A stretch of 64,000 nt of DNA from UBA1783 sp033808805 (GCA_033808805.1 JAPXMY010000009.1:21642-85641); one strand, 5' to 3'; shown: positions 24,604 to 35,073, counted from the stretch's first letter. Numbers and translations are program-made. The notes: generated from the sequence alone by a model not told the origin.

Positions 24604-26325
24604 CTATTCTTCACTATATAAATAAAGTGGCATTTCAAAAATTTCTTTTGGTTCATCAGGATAATACATATTGCAAACCGGTACTACTTCACCGTTAGAG
24701 TTGATGTATCTTCCCTTTTGTATTCCTTTTTCAATATCTACTATAAAATGCATTCCAACATATCTATCCAGTGCCAGTTTTTTATCCTTTGACAGCTGAT
24801 CTAAAGCGAAAGGTCTACCAACCAGAAAACCATAAAAGTTAAAATCAGTCAGATAGCCATCATAAGTAACATTATCCTGACCATAATAATTAGGGTTATA
24901 GGTTAATGGTTTTTCTGGTTCAATTAAACCTGGTACAAATTGACACAGGTCATGCTGATGACCATATAAAGCCATATCAACGCCAATTTCATTAAGCAGT
25001 TTGGTCCATTCTATTTTTGAATCTTCATGATAACGATGTCTATTAACAAAGGTAATTGGAATATGACATAAAACCAGGGTATAGTCATATTCTTTATTTT
25101 CTTTAGATTCAATAATTTCTTCCAGCATTCTCGATTGTTCATCTCGATACATTTGAAACTTGCTGGTATCATAATATTCCCACCAGTCATCATCGTGATC
25201 TTCACCAATATCTAAAACTATTCCATAGATATTGGACAAGGTAAATGTATAGTAGAATTTCTGATCTTTAGAGCCTACATACTTATAAAAATCTTCAGCT
25301 TCTTTTCCCTTTATTTCATGATTTCCACGGACATAGACTACTGGAATTTCTCCCTTGGTTATTTCATAGGCTAAAACATTGGCGAAATTGGCATTACTTG
25401 GATATTCGACCATCCCTACCAGATCTCCCAAAAGAACAAGAAAGTCAATTTCTCCAGCACTTTTTGCACTGTTTACTGCTCCCTTTAAGCAGTGATGTAC
25501 ATCACTTAAAGCGACATAGCTGATTCCATCGGATGAATCTACTGGTTTAAATAAATACTCCTGTGATATTACTTTTCCTTTAAAGCCACCAAAAGGTCCT
25601 CGATAAATCATCTCTTGAACATTTATGGTATAGCCCTTTGCTTTATCAAGAGCTTCTTGTGGCACAACAATTTTATGTACATGGTCTTTTGAACGCATAC
25701 TTCCGGCATATAAATCATAGTATTCTACACCATCAACAATCACCCAGGCTAAAGAATCATTACTGGTTGAAAATACTATCTGATAATCATCCTCTACAGC
25801 ATAAACAACAGCACCAGTGCTGATAGAGTTTCCCTTTATATGATAACTGATAATAAAAGTCGTTATTATTATGGAAACAATCACAAAAACTTTGATAAAC
25901 TTTGTTCTTTTTTGTTCTGTAAACATCAGCCAGCCAAGTATTATCATTAGAATACTGAAAGCTAAACTGTTGAAAAATTTAGGCAAAATAAAATATAGAT
26001 AATCATAAGCTCCAAAAAGCACAATGATAGCATTTAGCACTGTATTGACTAGATTTAAGATAATAAGGATTATCCTTAATGCCTGGCCAAATTTGTTTTC
26101 AAGTGGAAATAAAAATTGTAAAGCACTTATCAAAAGTACCAATCCCATATAAAATAAAAAAATAACAGGTAGGTAAATGATAAAGAAACTTTGATTGGTG
26201 TCTGCCCCCAATTGTTTTGATATTCCCGCATAATTAACTCTTAAAGCCAGCCAAAACAGAAAACATAGCAAGCTATGAAATCCAATTGAAAAGCGAAACC
26301 ATTTTTGTTTGTTATTTAATTCCAT
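24604..26325 (-). CDS. Membrane metallophosphoesterase
   Basis: 573 residues. The first 165 hold about five membrane spans; a beta-rich linker (170-265) resembling a purple-phosphatase N-terminal domain leads to a calcineurin-like phosphoesterase: ALSDVHH (Asp275, His277), VLLGDLVG (Asp301), RGNHE, CHIPI and YGHQHD, all metal ligands of the di-metal site. The catalytic domain should face outside. Substrate unknown. It sits downstream of an LTA-synthase-like gene but a hairpin separates them. Confidence 0.88.
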   Translation of the reverse strand: MELNNKQKWFRFSIGFHSLLCFLFWLALRVNYAGISKQLGADTNQSFFIIYLPVIFLFYMGLVLLISALQFLFPLENKFGQALRIILIILNLVNTVLNAIIVLFGAYDYLYFILPKFFNSLAFSILMIILGWLMFTEQKRTKFIKVFVIVSIIITTFIISYHIKGNSISTGAVVYAVEDDYQIVFSTSNDSLAWVIVDGVEYYDLYAGSMRSKDHVHKIVVPQEALDKAKGYTINVQEMIYRGPFGGFKGKVISQEYLFKPVDSSDGISYVALSDVHHCLKGAVNSAKSAGEIDFLVLLGDLVGMVEYPSNANFANVLAYEITKGEIPVVYVRGNHEIKGKEAEDFYKYVGSKDQKFYYTFTLSNIYGIVLDIGEDHDDDWWEYYDTSKFQMYRDEQSRMLEEIIESKENKEYDYTLVLCHIPITFVNRHRYHEDSKIEWTKLLNEIGVDMALYGHQHDLCQFVPGLIEPEKPLTYNPNYYGQDNVTYDGYLTDFNFYGFLVGRPFALDQLSKDKKLALDRYVGMHFIVDIEKGIQKGRYINSNGEVVPVCNMYYPDEPKEIFEMPLYLYSEE

Positions 26326-26389
26326 AATTAATTACCCCTTTTTACAATTTTAGCAAAAAGCTATTTTAATAATCAAGACAACATTATAA

Positions 26390-26452
26390 AAGGATAGCCA
26401 ATCAAACAGATTGCATAAAGCAATTTTCTTTTAATCACTATCCTTTTTTATT
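26390..26452 (-). terminator. Terminator after the LTA-synthase-like gene
   Basis: AAAGGATAG (near 26390) pairs with CTATCCTTT (near 26441-26449) around a long AT-rich loop with T-rich flanks. Confidence 0.55.
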
Positions 26453-26459
26453 ATACTTA

Positions 26460-28628
26460 TTATTCAAGGACATAGAATAGACTGTTATTTCTATTTTTTA
26501 AATCAAATAAATTATTGTATTGTAGTTGTTCATAAAGCTTTAACCATAATTTTTCAGTTTCTGAAGCTTCTTCAAAAGTCAAGAATTCCTGAGACTTATG
26601 TGAATAAAAACCATTAGCATTGATGGCAGGAATCTTTTCTTCTAATCTACTTAAAAATTGATTATATGGGGGAAGCGCGATGCCTGCAGCTTCATAAAGA
26701 TAGGTTGACAAGTAATTTAGACTTGTACACTCTAGGTACTTTTCTTCAATTTCATAATTAGCCCAGATAAAGAAAGGCGCCAAATATTTGTTTTGAATGG
26801 ATTCCAGAGTTTTAAAATCCTGATTTAAAACATCCTCATAAAATGATTGATCTATTTTTGGCTGATGATCACCAAAGAATACTATTAGAACATCTTCATC
26901 TATATTTTCAAAATAACTGATTAAGTATTCAATAGCGATGTCTGATTCATGTACTAAAGAAAGATATTGTTCAACATCAGGATACTCTCTTTCATAGCCT
27001 ACAAGTTCTATAGCCTGTTTGAAATCATCGCCGCTATAGTTATAGGCACCATGATTCTGCATACTGACACCAAAGATAAACAAGGTATCCTGATGTTGCT
27101 TTTCATATATTTCCACTATTTTTTCATACATTTCTAAATCACTGATATATTCTCTGATAAAATGCTCTTGTGGAAAATCTTCAATAAACAGACTTTCATC
27201 AAAACCAAGATGGCCATAGGTTCTTGGGCGCTCCCAGCCATTAGCTATATATGGATGCATCGCAATACAATGATAATCATAAAAACTTTTCAGGTAAGAC
27301 ACCATTGAATATGTTGGTGCTTTAATATATTGCTGATAGGGAACCGTATTAGGTGGCAGCCAGGCCATGGTATTTCCAGTTAGAAATTCATATTCCGAGT
27401 TAGCGGTATTGCCACCATATACTGAAGTCAAGACATAACCTGAAACCACCCCTTCTTTTAGAGATGAAATAAATGGCATAACTTCTATATTTGTATTTAT
27501 TTCACCAATTACACTTAAGTCAGAGAAACTTTCATTCATTATGACGATAATGTGAGGATATTCATGCTCAAGCTGTGAGTTATCTAACTCTAGTGGAAAT
27601 TCCATTGCTACCTTATCAATGATTTCTTCAGAATAATCACTTGGTTTAACAATATACAATTCTTTAAATTTCAGCACAAAATTTAAAATATAGCCATTAC
27701 TTATAGCTCCCCACTTACGCCAATGTTGAATTTTTAAATCATTGGTGTAAACCAAAACCAGCACAATATTCAATACAATATTCAGTAATACTATCCCTCT
27801 TTTCTTGACAGAAATTTTATTCTTTATTTTTGGAATAACAGCAAATATATAGACAATAAGTCCAACCCAAATCAGCCAGCCAATAATGATAAAGACAGGA
27901 ACTGGAAATAAACTGTAGTTGCCAGCAACATTTATCGCTGTAGCAACAGAAAGTAAATCTACCGGCTCCAATAAACGATCTCTGAAGCTGTATACATATA
28001 CATTAATAGTAGATATCAGCACAAACAGAAGAGTTACCAAAATTACTGAAAATTTAACTTCACTGAAGATAAGATATATAAACAATATAAAAACTGAAAC
28101 TACCATCACTCCGAGAAATAATCTAAAATATCCCATTGAAAGAATCGGTACCTCAATCATTATCTGAGAAATGCCAACTGTCGCAAATGAAGCAATTAAA
28201 ATGATAAATAAATCTCTTCTAAAGACATCTTCTCTATTTAAATAAAGGACAATTTCATTAATCTGCTGAATTACACCAGCTATAAAATAAACGGCAACAG
28301 TTGAAAAGACTACAGTTGTCAGAGCAACAAGTATTTCAATAGGTATATGTAATATATTCGCTACAAAATTAACTTTAGAAGAAGTCAACCAATAATTATA
28401 AAATCTAAAACTTAAATATAGTGCTACAAAAGCAGCAACTAAAAAAGATAATCTTGTTATCAGATTATTTTTATCCTGCGGTTTCTTAAATATTATTACC
28501 GCTACTCCTAAAATAGCAAGCAAAACAGTTTCAAAAATCCCAAATAGTGAAGCCTTCATTGTTAGAAACAATAAAGAAAAGTAAGAAACAATTGTCAATA
28601 ATGTATTTATAACTTTGCCCTTTATCAT
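26460..28628 (-). CDS. LTA synthase-like phosphoglycerol/sulfatase-fold transferase
   Basis: 722 residues: eight or so membrane spans in the first 300, then an alkaline-phosphatase/sulfatase-type extracellular domain. Glu366 in MNESFSDL, Thr408 in YGGNTANSEYEFLTG and the FFGDHQPK motif match the metal site and threonine nucleophile of LtaS-type enzymes that polymerise or transfer glycerol phosphate from phosphatidylglycerol to cell-envelope polymers. It is longer at the membrane part than B. subtilis LtaS. Monocistronic, with the minus-strand start near 28628. Confidence 0.88.
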   Translation of the reverse strand: MIKGKVINTLLTIVSYFSLLFLTMKASLFGIFETVLLAILGVAVIIFKKPQDKNNLITRLSFLVAAFVALYLSFRFYNYWLTSSKVNFVANILHIPIEILVALTTVVFSTVAVYFIAGVIQQINEIVLYLNREDVFRRDLFIILIASFATVGISQIMIEVPILSMGYFRLFLGVMVVSVFILFIYLIFSEVKFSVILVTLLFVLISTINVYVYSFRDRLLEPVDLLSVATAINVAGNYSLFPVPVFIIIGWLIWVGLIVYIFAVIPKIKNKISVKKRGIVLLNIVLNIVLVLVYTNDLKIQHWRKWGAISNGYILNFVLKFKELYIVKPSDYSEEIIDKVAMEFPLELDNSQLEHEYPHIIVIMNESFSDLSVIGEINTNIEVMPFISSLKEGVVSGYVLTSVYGGNTANSEYEFLTGNTMAWLPPNTVPYQQYIKAPTYSMVSYLKSFYDYHCIAMHPYIANGWERPRTYGHLGFDESLFIEDFPQEHFIREYISDLEMYEKIVEIYEKQHQDTLFIFGVSMQNHGAYNYSGDDFKQAIELVGYEREYPDVEQYLSLVHESDIAIEYLISYFENIDEDVLIVFFGDHQPKIDQSFYEDVLNQDFKTLESIQNKYLAPFFIWANYEIEEKYLECTSLNYLSTYLYEAAGIALPPYNQFLSRLEEKIPAINANGFYSHKSQEFLTFEEASETEKLWLKLYEQLQYNNLFDLKNRNNSLFYVLE

Positions 28629-28781
28629 CTTTTCACCCCATGCTTATATTTAATTAACAAATTTACTTTAAATTTGAATTCCTTTTAAATCAAAAATGCT
28701 ATTTAAGTCTATCAAAATATGACCTTAAAAGCAAAAATACCCACAAGTTCACATATTTGCATTAATAACTTTCCTAAAAAA

Positions 28782-28815
28782 ACTTACTATTCATCAATTA
28801 AACAGTAAGTCTTTT
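28782..28815 (-). terminator. Terminator of the sugar ABC operon
   Basis: ACTTACT (28782-28788) pairs with AGTAAGT (28804-28810), downstream of the ATPase gene stop at 28855. The remainder of 28629-28854 shows nothing further. Confidence 0.55.
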
Positions 28816-28854
28816 TCTAATAAATGTAATTTTCCACTTTATAATCTCTAAATA

Positions 28855-30006
28855 TTAAATTCTTTTTCCTTCGGAATCGAAAAAATAGACATAGTCGCTT
28901 AGAAAATCTATTCTCACTTTTTCTTCTTTAAGATAAATTTTATCCAAACCAGCACTAAAACTTTCAACAGCTGTAATACTGGTTTCATTTACATTAAGAT
29001 GAACTATCTGATCAGCACCAATTATTTCACTATAATCGACAACAGCTTCAATATCCCCTTTATCAATAGTTATATGAACTGGTCGAATGGCTGCCGTTAC
29101 TTTATCTTTTTTATGTTTTAGTGTTGTTTTAATTTCTTTTCCTAAAATATTAACTGTATAATCTTTTCCTTTGCTGATAACTGGTAAATCTTCAAAAACA
29201 TTAACTGTTGGAAAACCAATAAACCTGGCAACAAAAAGATTTTCCGGATAATTATAGACCTCTGCCACATCAGCATCCTGTTGAACAATACCATCCTTCA
29301 AAACAATAACGCGTTCTGCCAGACTCAAGGCTTCAACCTGATCGTGAGTTACATAGATAAAGGTCGTTTTCAATTTTTTATGAATTCTTTTTAACAGTCT
29401 TTGCAGTGAGGTTCTCATTAAAACATCTAGATTGGCAAATGGTTCATCCATCAAAAAAATCTTTGGTTGTCTCACCAGTGCCCTGGCAATAGCTACTCTT
29501 TGCTTTTCCCCACCTGATAAGTCTTCTGGAAGTCGTTCCAGTTTATCTTGTATGTTTAACAGTTCAGCCATGTAACTGACTCTTTCATTTATTTCTTCTC
29601 TAGGAGTATGAACGGTCTGCAAAGGGAAGGCAATATTTTCAAACACTGTTAAACCTGGATACAAAGCATAATTTTGAAAAACCATCGCAATATCACGATC
29701 TTCAGGTTTTATATTATTCATCAGTTGATTATCAAAGTAAATTTCTCCCACTGATGGAGTTTCCAGTCCAGCAATCAGACGCAAAAGACTTGTTTTTCCT
29801 GACCCTGAAGGGCCTAACAAAACAACAAACTCCCCATCTCTTATTGTGGCACTTACATGCTGCAAGGCAATAACCCCTTCGTTGGAAGTGTATGGCATTT
29901 GTTTCTGCTTCTGTAGAATTTTCTCTTTTCTTTTTCGATCAAACAGACCAGTAATCTGAACAAAAGGATAAATTAAAGCCACATCATCAATTTTTATTGT
30001 TGGCAT
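28855..30006 (-). CDS. Sugar ABC transporter ATPase (MalK/UgpC/MsmX type)
   Basis: 383 residues: Walker A GPSGSGKT (65-72), Q-loop MVFQNYALYP, signature LSGGEKQR, Walker B IFLMDEP, H-loop VTHDQ, then a C-terminal MalK-like TOBE region. It energises the carbohydrate importer. An insertion of about 30 basic residues (DRKRKEKILQKQKQ) sits between the first strand and Walker A, which is normally near residue 36-43. Starts 2 nt behind the YesL-like gene; last gene of the cluster. The second ATPase at 49781 has the same unusual insertion. Confidence 0.92.
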   Translation of the reverse strand: MPTIKIDDVALIYPFVQITGLFDRKRKEKILQKQKQMPYTSNEGVIALQHVSATIRDGEFVVLLGPSGSGKTSLLRLIAGLETPSVGEIYFDNQLMNNIKPEDRDIAMVFQNYALYPGLTVFENIAFPLQTVHTPREEINERVSYMAELLNIQDKLERLPEDLSGGEKQRVAIARALVRQPKIFLMDEPFANLDVLMRTSLQRLLKRIHKKLKTTFIYVTHDQVEALSLAERVIVLKDGIVQQDADVAEVYNYPENLFVARFIGFPTVNVFEDLPVISKGKDYTVNILGKEIKTTLKHKKDKVTAAIRPVHITIDKGDIEAVVDYSEIIGADQIVHLNVNETSITAVESFSAGLDKIYLKEEKVRIDFLSDYVYFFDSEGKRI

Positions 30007-30008
30007 AA

Positions 30009-30743
30009 TTATTTCCTCCTATTCTTTTTTCGTTGGTCTGAAAACTTTTTATCAATATCGACACTTGATAGCTCCTCTGGCACTTCATCTTCTTCAGTCG
30101 ATATTTCTACTTTCTGATTATCTTCTTCAATGTTGTATTCCTTTAAAAATTTTGCGATTTCCTTTTCTATTCCAGGACGAATCAGATCCAGATATAATCC
30201 TGGCACAATCAATAAGGCCAGGGGAAAAATCTCAATAGACCAGATAAGGAAAATTAACAAAGCCCCATTAAATAAGCTGACAAATAATCGCTGTGAAGAA
30301 AAGTATAGTGATAAACGGATTATTGATAAAACACTGCCTTCAAAATGGGCCAATACTGGTGGAATGTAGGTTACTGCCGCTACAAAAATTATGCTAAGCA
30401 GGATACCAAAGGCAAAATAAACAGTTCCTAAAATTCCTGTCTTATATATTTGCCAGCCAGCATAAACTCCCACTACAAGGAAAAATATCGCTACCAAAAG
30501 AACCAGGTTTAGCTTAATTCCTAGCTTTAGATTATCCTTGAAAGCGTTAAAGAAACCCTTTGAAACTCCTCTTCCCTTTGATGGACCATAGACTACCCTT
30601 ATTAAAGTATAATAACCAGCACTGAAAGCTGTTACTGCTGTAACAATCGGTATACATCCCAGCAACGTGAAAAAGCTAATAATCAGTAAATTAGCAATTG
30701 TTTCTAAAAATTTAATAAAAGGGTTGTTGTAATTAAAATCCAT
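30009..30743 (-). CDS. YesL-like (DUF624) membrane protein
   Basis: 244 residues with about five membrane spans and the typical opening FIKFLETIANLLIISFFTLLGCIPIVTA-like segment and a VVYGPSKGRG loop. DUF624 proteins accompany YesMN-controlled sugar ABC importers in Firmicutes; their role is not established. C-terminal tail is highly charged. Six-nt spacing to the deacetylase gene and 2 nt to the ATPase gene put it in the same operon. Confidence 0.82.
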   Translation of the reverse strand: MDFNYNNPFIKFLETIANLLIISFFTLLGCIPIVTAVTAFSAGYYTLIRVVYGPSKGRGVSKGFFNAFKDNLKLGIKLNLVLLVAIFFLVVGVYAGWQIYKTGILGTVYFAFGILLSIIFVAAVTYIPPVLAHFEGSVLSIIRLSLYFSSQRLFVSLFNGALLIFLIWSIEIFPLALLIVPGLYLDLIRPGIEKEIAKFLKEYNIEEDNQKVEISTEEDEVPEELSSVDIDKKFSDQRKKNRRK

Positions 30744-30749
30744 AATCTT

Positions 30750-31613
30750 TTATAATGGCGTTTCTTTTATTTTCGTTAATTCTCCAGCTTTTAAGATTTC
30801 TGTTTGTCCAAAAGAAGTTTGAATATATACATCTACAGCTGAAGGATTATAAATCATAGAGCCATCTACACTATATTCTAACCTATTATAGGCCCAAATA
30901 TAATCCATAATCTCTCCATTGGTCGCAAACCAGATATTTTCTTTATCCTGAGCGATATATTCTAGAGCTTTCTCAATATCCTGCCAATTATCATCACCAT
31001 CAAATTCATATGCATGTCCCCACAGATAAAACAGCTTCGAAGACATTGAAAACTCTTCAACAAATTTTTTCAATAGTTCCATCAGTTTTGGATCATTATG
31101 ATGACAGGTAGGATTCCATTGTAAAAAATCATCAGGTAAATTAAAATCACCGGTTGATACAACTGTCCTTGCTCCCTTGTATCCCGCTTTAGCCAGGATA
31201 ATCTTAACTTCTTCATTAAAGAAACCAAATGGATAGGCAAACATCTGCAGGGGCTTTTCTATCAGCTTTTCCAATGCTCTTTTATCTTCTGTAATTTCAT
31301 ACATTACCAGTGGTGATTTAATCCCTACCAAGGAAGAGTGATATAAACCATGCCCTGCTACTTCATGATTTCTATAAAGACTGACTACTTCTTCCTTATT
31401 TATCTTGGATACATCTACAGGTCTATGATTAGGAGCGTTAACTATTTGCTGCTGACCTAATAAACCATAATTAATATTAAAAGTAGCTTTTATACCAAAA
31501 TTATTTAATAATTCAACTAATCTTCTATCCTGAATTACTCCATCATCATAACTTAAGGTAAAAGCTTTCTTTAGACCATCTGGCCAGAGCATGATATCAA
31601 ATCTTTTTCCCAT
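30750..31613 (-). CDS. Polysaccharide deacetylase-family protein (NodB fold)
   Basis: 287 residues without a signal peptide. SYDDG (Asp23, Asp24) is the NodB first motif, followed by AGHGLYHSSL with the metal histidines and MFAYPFG, a degenerate third motif. CE4 enzymes remove N- or O-acetyl groups from carbohydrates; here the protein appears cytoplasmic, so a small imported substrate is likely. A C-terminal extension of about 60 residues forms a beta-rich end. Co-directional with the sugar ABC genes; a hairpin lies between it and the upstream beta-lactamase-fold gene. Confidence 0.8.
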   Translation of the reverse strand: MGKRFDIMLWPDGLKKAFTLSYDDGVIQDRRLVELLNNFGIKATFNINYGLLGQQQIVNAPNHRPVDVSKINKEEVVSLYRNHEVAGHGLYHSSLVGIKSPLVMYEITEDKRALEKLIEKPLQMFAYPFGFFNEEVKIILAKAGYKGARTVVSTGDFNLPDDFLQWNPTCHHNDPKLMELLKKFVEEFSMSSKLFYLWGHAYEFDGDDNWQDIEKALEYIAQDKENIWFATNGEIMDYIWAYNRLEYSVDGSMIYNPSAVDVYIQTSFGQTEILKAGELTKIKETPL

Positions 31614-31636
31614 AACACTTTCCTTTCTAAATTAAA

Positions 31637-31670
31637 GAAGGCATTTTATAACCAGATGCCTTCTATTTTA
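31637..31670 (-). terminator. Internal terminator-like hairpin in the ABC operon
   Basis: GAAGGCAT (31637-31644) and ATGCCTTC (31656-31663), perfect 8-bp stem, between the beta-lactamase-fold gene and the deacetylase gene. It may reduce expression of the last three genes. Confidence 0.65.
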
Positions 31671-31671
31671 T

Positions 31672-33171
31672 CTAAATCTTTTCTGCTTTAATTGGATCTG
31701 GCTGTTTCCAGAAGAAGGCAGAATTATTCTTACTTTCAACATCTATCTTTCCATCATGGAAGTTAAATACATATGTATCTTCAATACAGGTTTCTACCCA
31801 TCTTCCATGAACAATAAGTTTGTTCTGCTCATCAAAGTAGCCATCACCAAGATAAATCTGAGTTAAATCTTCTGATTTTCCAAGATAGTTGGTAAATCTG
31901 GTTCCGTTAGTCGCAAATCTGATGGCTTCTTTTCTTCCTGATTTAGTTTCAAAATGCCAGACAAAACCATAGTAATCAAAATCAAAATGGAAGGTATCGA
32001 TATTATCAGCAGGCTGTCCTGACATAAAGTTGCCTCCAAATGGAGTTAATATGCCACTGGTCAGTTTGTATTTTACCCCTGTCACTTCCCTTATAACCGG
32101 GCTGAATGGCTGACATAATGGATTACCAATATTCAATCTTTTCAGCTTGTGATTTAATTTGTCATAAGCTTTTCTGTTTTCTGGCAGTGAACTGTTTTCA
32201 GTAATCTTAGCTACAAAATCCCAGGTAATATCCAGAGTAGCCTGAGCCCAGTGAGCACCAGCTGCTGTTTCGGTAATACCAATTATCATATCCAGTTCTG
32301 GAAGCACAATGGTAAATTGACCCATTGCTCCATCAGCACGATATGCTTTATCCGGCTTGCACATCCAGATTTGAAACCCATATCCTAAGAAGTTATCAGA
32401 TGCTGCAGGATTATTGATGGCTTCCGTTGCTGAATCATTTTGATTGGTAATAGCTAAATTAACATAGTCTTCAGCCAGGATTCTTTCATTTTCCCACATG
32501 CCACCATCAGCATATAGCTTCATCAGTCTGAAATTATCTTCCAAAGTGGCAAACAGTCCCCCACCGCCAACTTCCATTCCATCAGGCATGCAGGCCCAAC
32601 GCAGGTTATCAGGATTAATTCCAATTTTATTGAATAGTCTTGGAGTCAGATAATCATGTAGACCAAGTCCTGTTTTTTTACGGACAATAGCCCCAAGCAT
32701 GGTAGAACCAGTTGAATTGTACATATAGGTTGTACCAGGTTTGTGATTAACCGGGGTATGGAGAAATTCTCTAATCCAATCTGCACTTGGTTTAGGCATT
32801 GTATCCATGCCACAACCCATGCATAGGACATCAAAAACTGTTAACAGCTGTAAATTTTCACTTGGATTTTCTGGTGCTTCATCAGGAAAAATGTCAATTA
32901 AACGCTCGTTTAAATCCAAGATTCCTTCAGTATAGGCAATACCAACCGCTGTTGCGGCATAGGTTTTAGTATGACTCTGTAAACCATGACGTAAATTAGG
33001 GCCATAGGGAGCCCACCAGCCTTGAGCAATCAGTTTATTATGACGCATAATCATTAAACCATGCATCTCGGTTTGACTTTTTTCAAGATTTTCTATATAT
33101 TCGCAGATCAGCTCACTAGGAATACCGACCTGTTCTGGGGTTGCTGTTTCAAATGGTTTTCTATATTCCAT
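31672..33171 (-). CDS. Serine hydrolase of the beta-lactamase/penicillin-binding fold
   Basis: 499 residues with Ser66-x-x-Lys69 (SHTK), a Tyr motif in YMYNST (about 149-154) and a GGLF segment, the class C beta-lactamase/esterase EstB-like family. No signal peptide. The C-terminal 160 residues form a beta-rich lipocalin-like extension seen in many such proteins. In this setting an esterase or amidase on an imported carbohydrate derivative is more likely than antibiotic resistance. It follows the LplC-type permease by 4 nt, so it belongs to the operon. Confidence 0.85.
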   Translation of the reverse strand: MEYRKPFETATPEQVGIPSELICEYIENLEKSQTEMHGLMIMRHNKLIAQGWWAPYGPNLRHGLQSHTKTYAATAVGIAYTEGILDLNERLIDIFPDEAPENPSENLQLLTVFDVLCMGCGMDTMPKPSADWIREFLHTPVNHKPGTTYMYNSTGSTMLGAIVRKKTGLGLHDYLTPRLFNKIGINPDNLRWACMPDGMEVGGGGLFATLEDNFRLMKLYADGGMWENERILAEDYVNLAITNQNDSATEAINNPAASDNFLGYGFQIWMCKPDKAYRADGAMGQFTIVLPELDMIIGITETAAGAHWAQATLDITWDFVAKITENSSLPENRKAYDKLNHKLKRLNIGNPLCQPFSPVIREVTGVKYKLTSGILTPFGGNFMSGQPADNIDTFHFDFDYYGFVWHFETKSGRKEAIRFATNGTRFTNYLGKSEDLTQIYLGDGYFDEQNKLIVHGRWVETCIEDTYVFNFHDGKIDVESKNNSAFFWKQPDPIKAEKI

Positions 33172-33175
33172 AATA

Positions 33176-34090
33176 TTATCCTTTAACTCCTCCTATTACC
33201 ATTCCTTTAATTAATTCCTTTTGAATAAATGGATAGACCATCAGAATTGGAATCAAAGCAATAATCGCAATAGCCATACGGGCACTTTCTGTTGGCAGGC
33301 TTCTTTGAGCCAGCAATATTGCTTCATTGGACAAATCCGTAGTTTTTAAAAACTGAATACTGTCCATCAGTTTTTTCAGATAAACCTGAATGGTTAACAA
33401 TTTCTGATCTTTAATATAATACAAGCCACTTGTCCAGTTATTCCAATAACCTAAGGCTGCAAACAGTCCGATTGTCGTCATGATTGGTTTTGAAAGTGGC
33501 ACCATTATTCTGGAATAGATAGTCCAGTCTTTAGCCCCATCCAGACGGGCTGCTTCAATAATAGAATATGGAACATTGGCCAAAAAATAGTTTCTAACCA
33601 TCAATACACTCATTCCATTCATCAAAGCACCAGGAATTATATAAGCCCACAAAGTATCTTTGATATTGAAAATTCTAGTCCAGACAATATAGGTAGCTGT
33701 CATACCGCCATTAAACAACATCGTAAAAAACAGAATAAAGGCAAAAACATTTCTCGGTTTGAAATCTCTTCTTGAGAGTGGATAGGCAAACATTGAAGTG
33801 ATGGTCAGATTCATTATTGTTCCAATTACCGTCACAATAATCGTTAAACTGTAGGCTCTGGTTATAGTTGCTCTTTTTGCCCACATAAAGGCATAGGCAT
33901 CTAAAGACCACTGATCAGGAATGAAACGATAGCCCTGTAAAAGTGAATTCTCTGATGAAAATGAAACAGTAAGCATCAATATTAATGGAACAACACAAAA
34001 CAGAGCCAGAAGAATCATTACTACTAAAGCCAGATAATGAAACTCTCTTTCACCTTTCATCAATAATATTTTATTTTTCTTTTCTTTCAT
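33176..34090 (-). CDS. Sugar ABC permease, LplC/YtcP type
   Basis: 304 residues with six membrane spans and the EAA loop AARLDGAKDWTIYSRIMVPLS-type segment that contacts the ATPase. The opening loop with FSSENSLLQGYRFIPDQWS is typical of LplC-like permeases of CUT1 importers. Forms a heterodimer with the product of the preceding gene (gap 11 nt). Confidence 0.92.
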   Translation of the reverse strand: MKEKKNKILLMKGEREFHYLALVVMILLALFCVVPLILMLTVSFSSENSLLQGYRFIPDQWSLDAYAFMWAKRATITRAYSLTIIVTVIGTIMNLTITSMFAYPLSRRDFKPRNVFAFILFFTMLFNGGMTATYIVWTRIFNIKDTLWAYIIPGALMNGMSVLMVRNYFLANVPYSIIEAARLDGAKDWTIYSRIMVPLSKPIMTTIGLFAALGYWNNWTSGLYYIKDQKLLTIQVYLKKLMDSIQFLKTTDLSNEAILLAQRSLPTESARMAIAIIALIPILMVYPFIQKELIKGMVIGGVKG

Positions 34091-34101
34091 AAATATTACT
34101 C

Positions 34102-35073
34102 CTAGAATAGCGAATTCTCTGGATTAATCTTTCTAACCATTAAATTCGATAGCAGCACCAAGGCAAATCCAATAACCGCCTGAAAGACTGAAGCAGCTGA
34201 AGACTGTCCAATATTATTGGTAAGCATCAAGGCACGATAAACAAAGGTATCAATTGTCTGAGTAGTACTGTAAAGCATACCATTACCCAGTGGAACTTGA
34301 TAGAACAGACCGAAGTCTGAGTTAAAGATACGACCAATCGATAGAAGCAGCATCATAGTAATCATCGGTTTTAACAGTGGTAAAGTGATATATTTGATTT
34401 CCTCCCATTTATTGGCACCATCGATTTTAGCTGATTCATACAGTCCTTTATCAATACCACCAATTGAGGCCATATAGATAATCGAACTCTGCCCGGCATT
34501 CTGCCACAGATGAACAATTGTCAGAATCAGTGGCCAATACTTGGCCGATGTATACCAGGCAATTGGATTATCCTTGAAAATTGTTGTATTGAAATAACCA
34601 TAGCTATGACTTAAAAAGGCATAGACTAAAAATGACAGAATAACTGCAGAAACCATTGAAGGGAAACAGATAACCGGCTGAATAACCTTGGCAATCTTTC
34701 TTTTTGCTATTTCATTCATACACAGGGCAATGAAAATTGCGACAACAAGGTCCAGCACAATCCAGAAAGCATTATAAAGAAGCGTGTTTCGAATCATGAT
34801 AAAAGCATCTTTCGTCTTGAATAAATACTCAAAGTTGTCAAATCCAACCCATGGGCTGTTAAATATACCAACAGCAAAATTTATCCTTTTGAAAGCTATG
34901 GCGATTCCAAACATCGGCATGTAGTTGTTGCAGACAAGATAGATCAATCCCGGCAACATCATAAGATAAAGTGGAAAATCATTTTTGAACTTTTCTTTTC
35001 GATGAAGTTTTTTCTGTTGTTTCAAAACATCATCAAATTCAGAAGTATGGCTCTGATTTGTTTTTGACATCAT
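34102..35073 (-). CDS. Sugar ABC permease, LplB/YteP type
   Basis: 323 residues, six spans after a charged cytoplasmic N-terminus, with the EAA motif YESAKIDGANKWEEIKYITLPLL. LplB/LplC-type pairs import oligosaccharides or glycosides with a lipoprotein binding protein (here at 39175). The two first Met codons leave the start uncertain by one residue. Confidence 0.92.
   Translation of the reverse strand: MMSKTNQSHTSEFDDVLKQQKKLHRKEKFKNDFPLYLMMLPGLIYLVCNNYMPMFGIAIAFKRINFAVGIFNSPWVGFDNFEYLFKTKDAFIMIRNTLLYNAFWIVLDLVVAIFIALCMNEIAKRKIAKVIQPVICFPSMVSAVILSFLVYAFLSHSYGYFNTTIFKDNPIAWYTSAKYWPLILTIVHLWQNAGQSSIIYMASIGGIDKGLYESAKIDGANKWEEIKYITLPLLKPMITMMLLLSIGRIFNSDFGLFYQVPLGNGMLYSTTQTIDTFVYRALMLTNNIGQSSAASVFQAVIGFALVLLSNLMVRKINPENSLF

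Noticed and set aside
31672..33171. Beta-lactamase antibiotic resistance gene
   Set aside because: Fold and SxxK are right, but there is no signal peptide, the C-terminal extension is esterase-like and the gene is inside a sugar operon.
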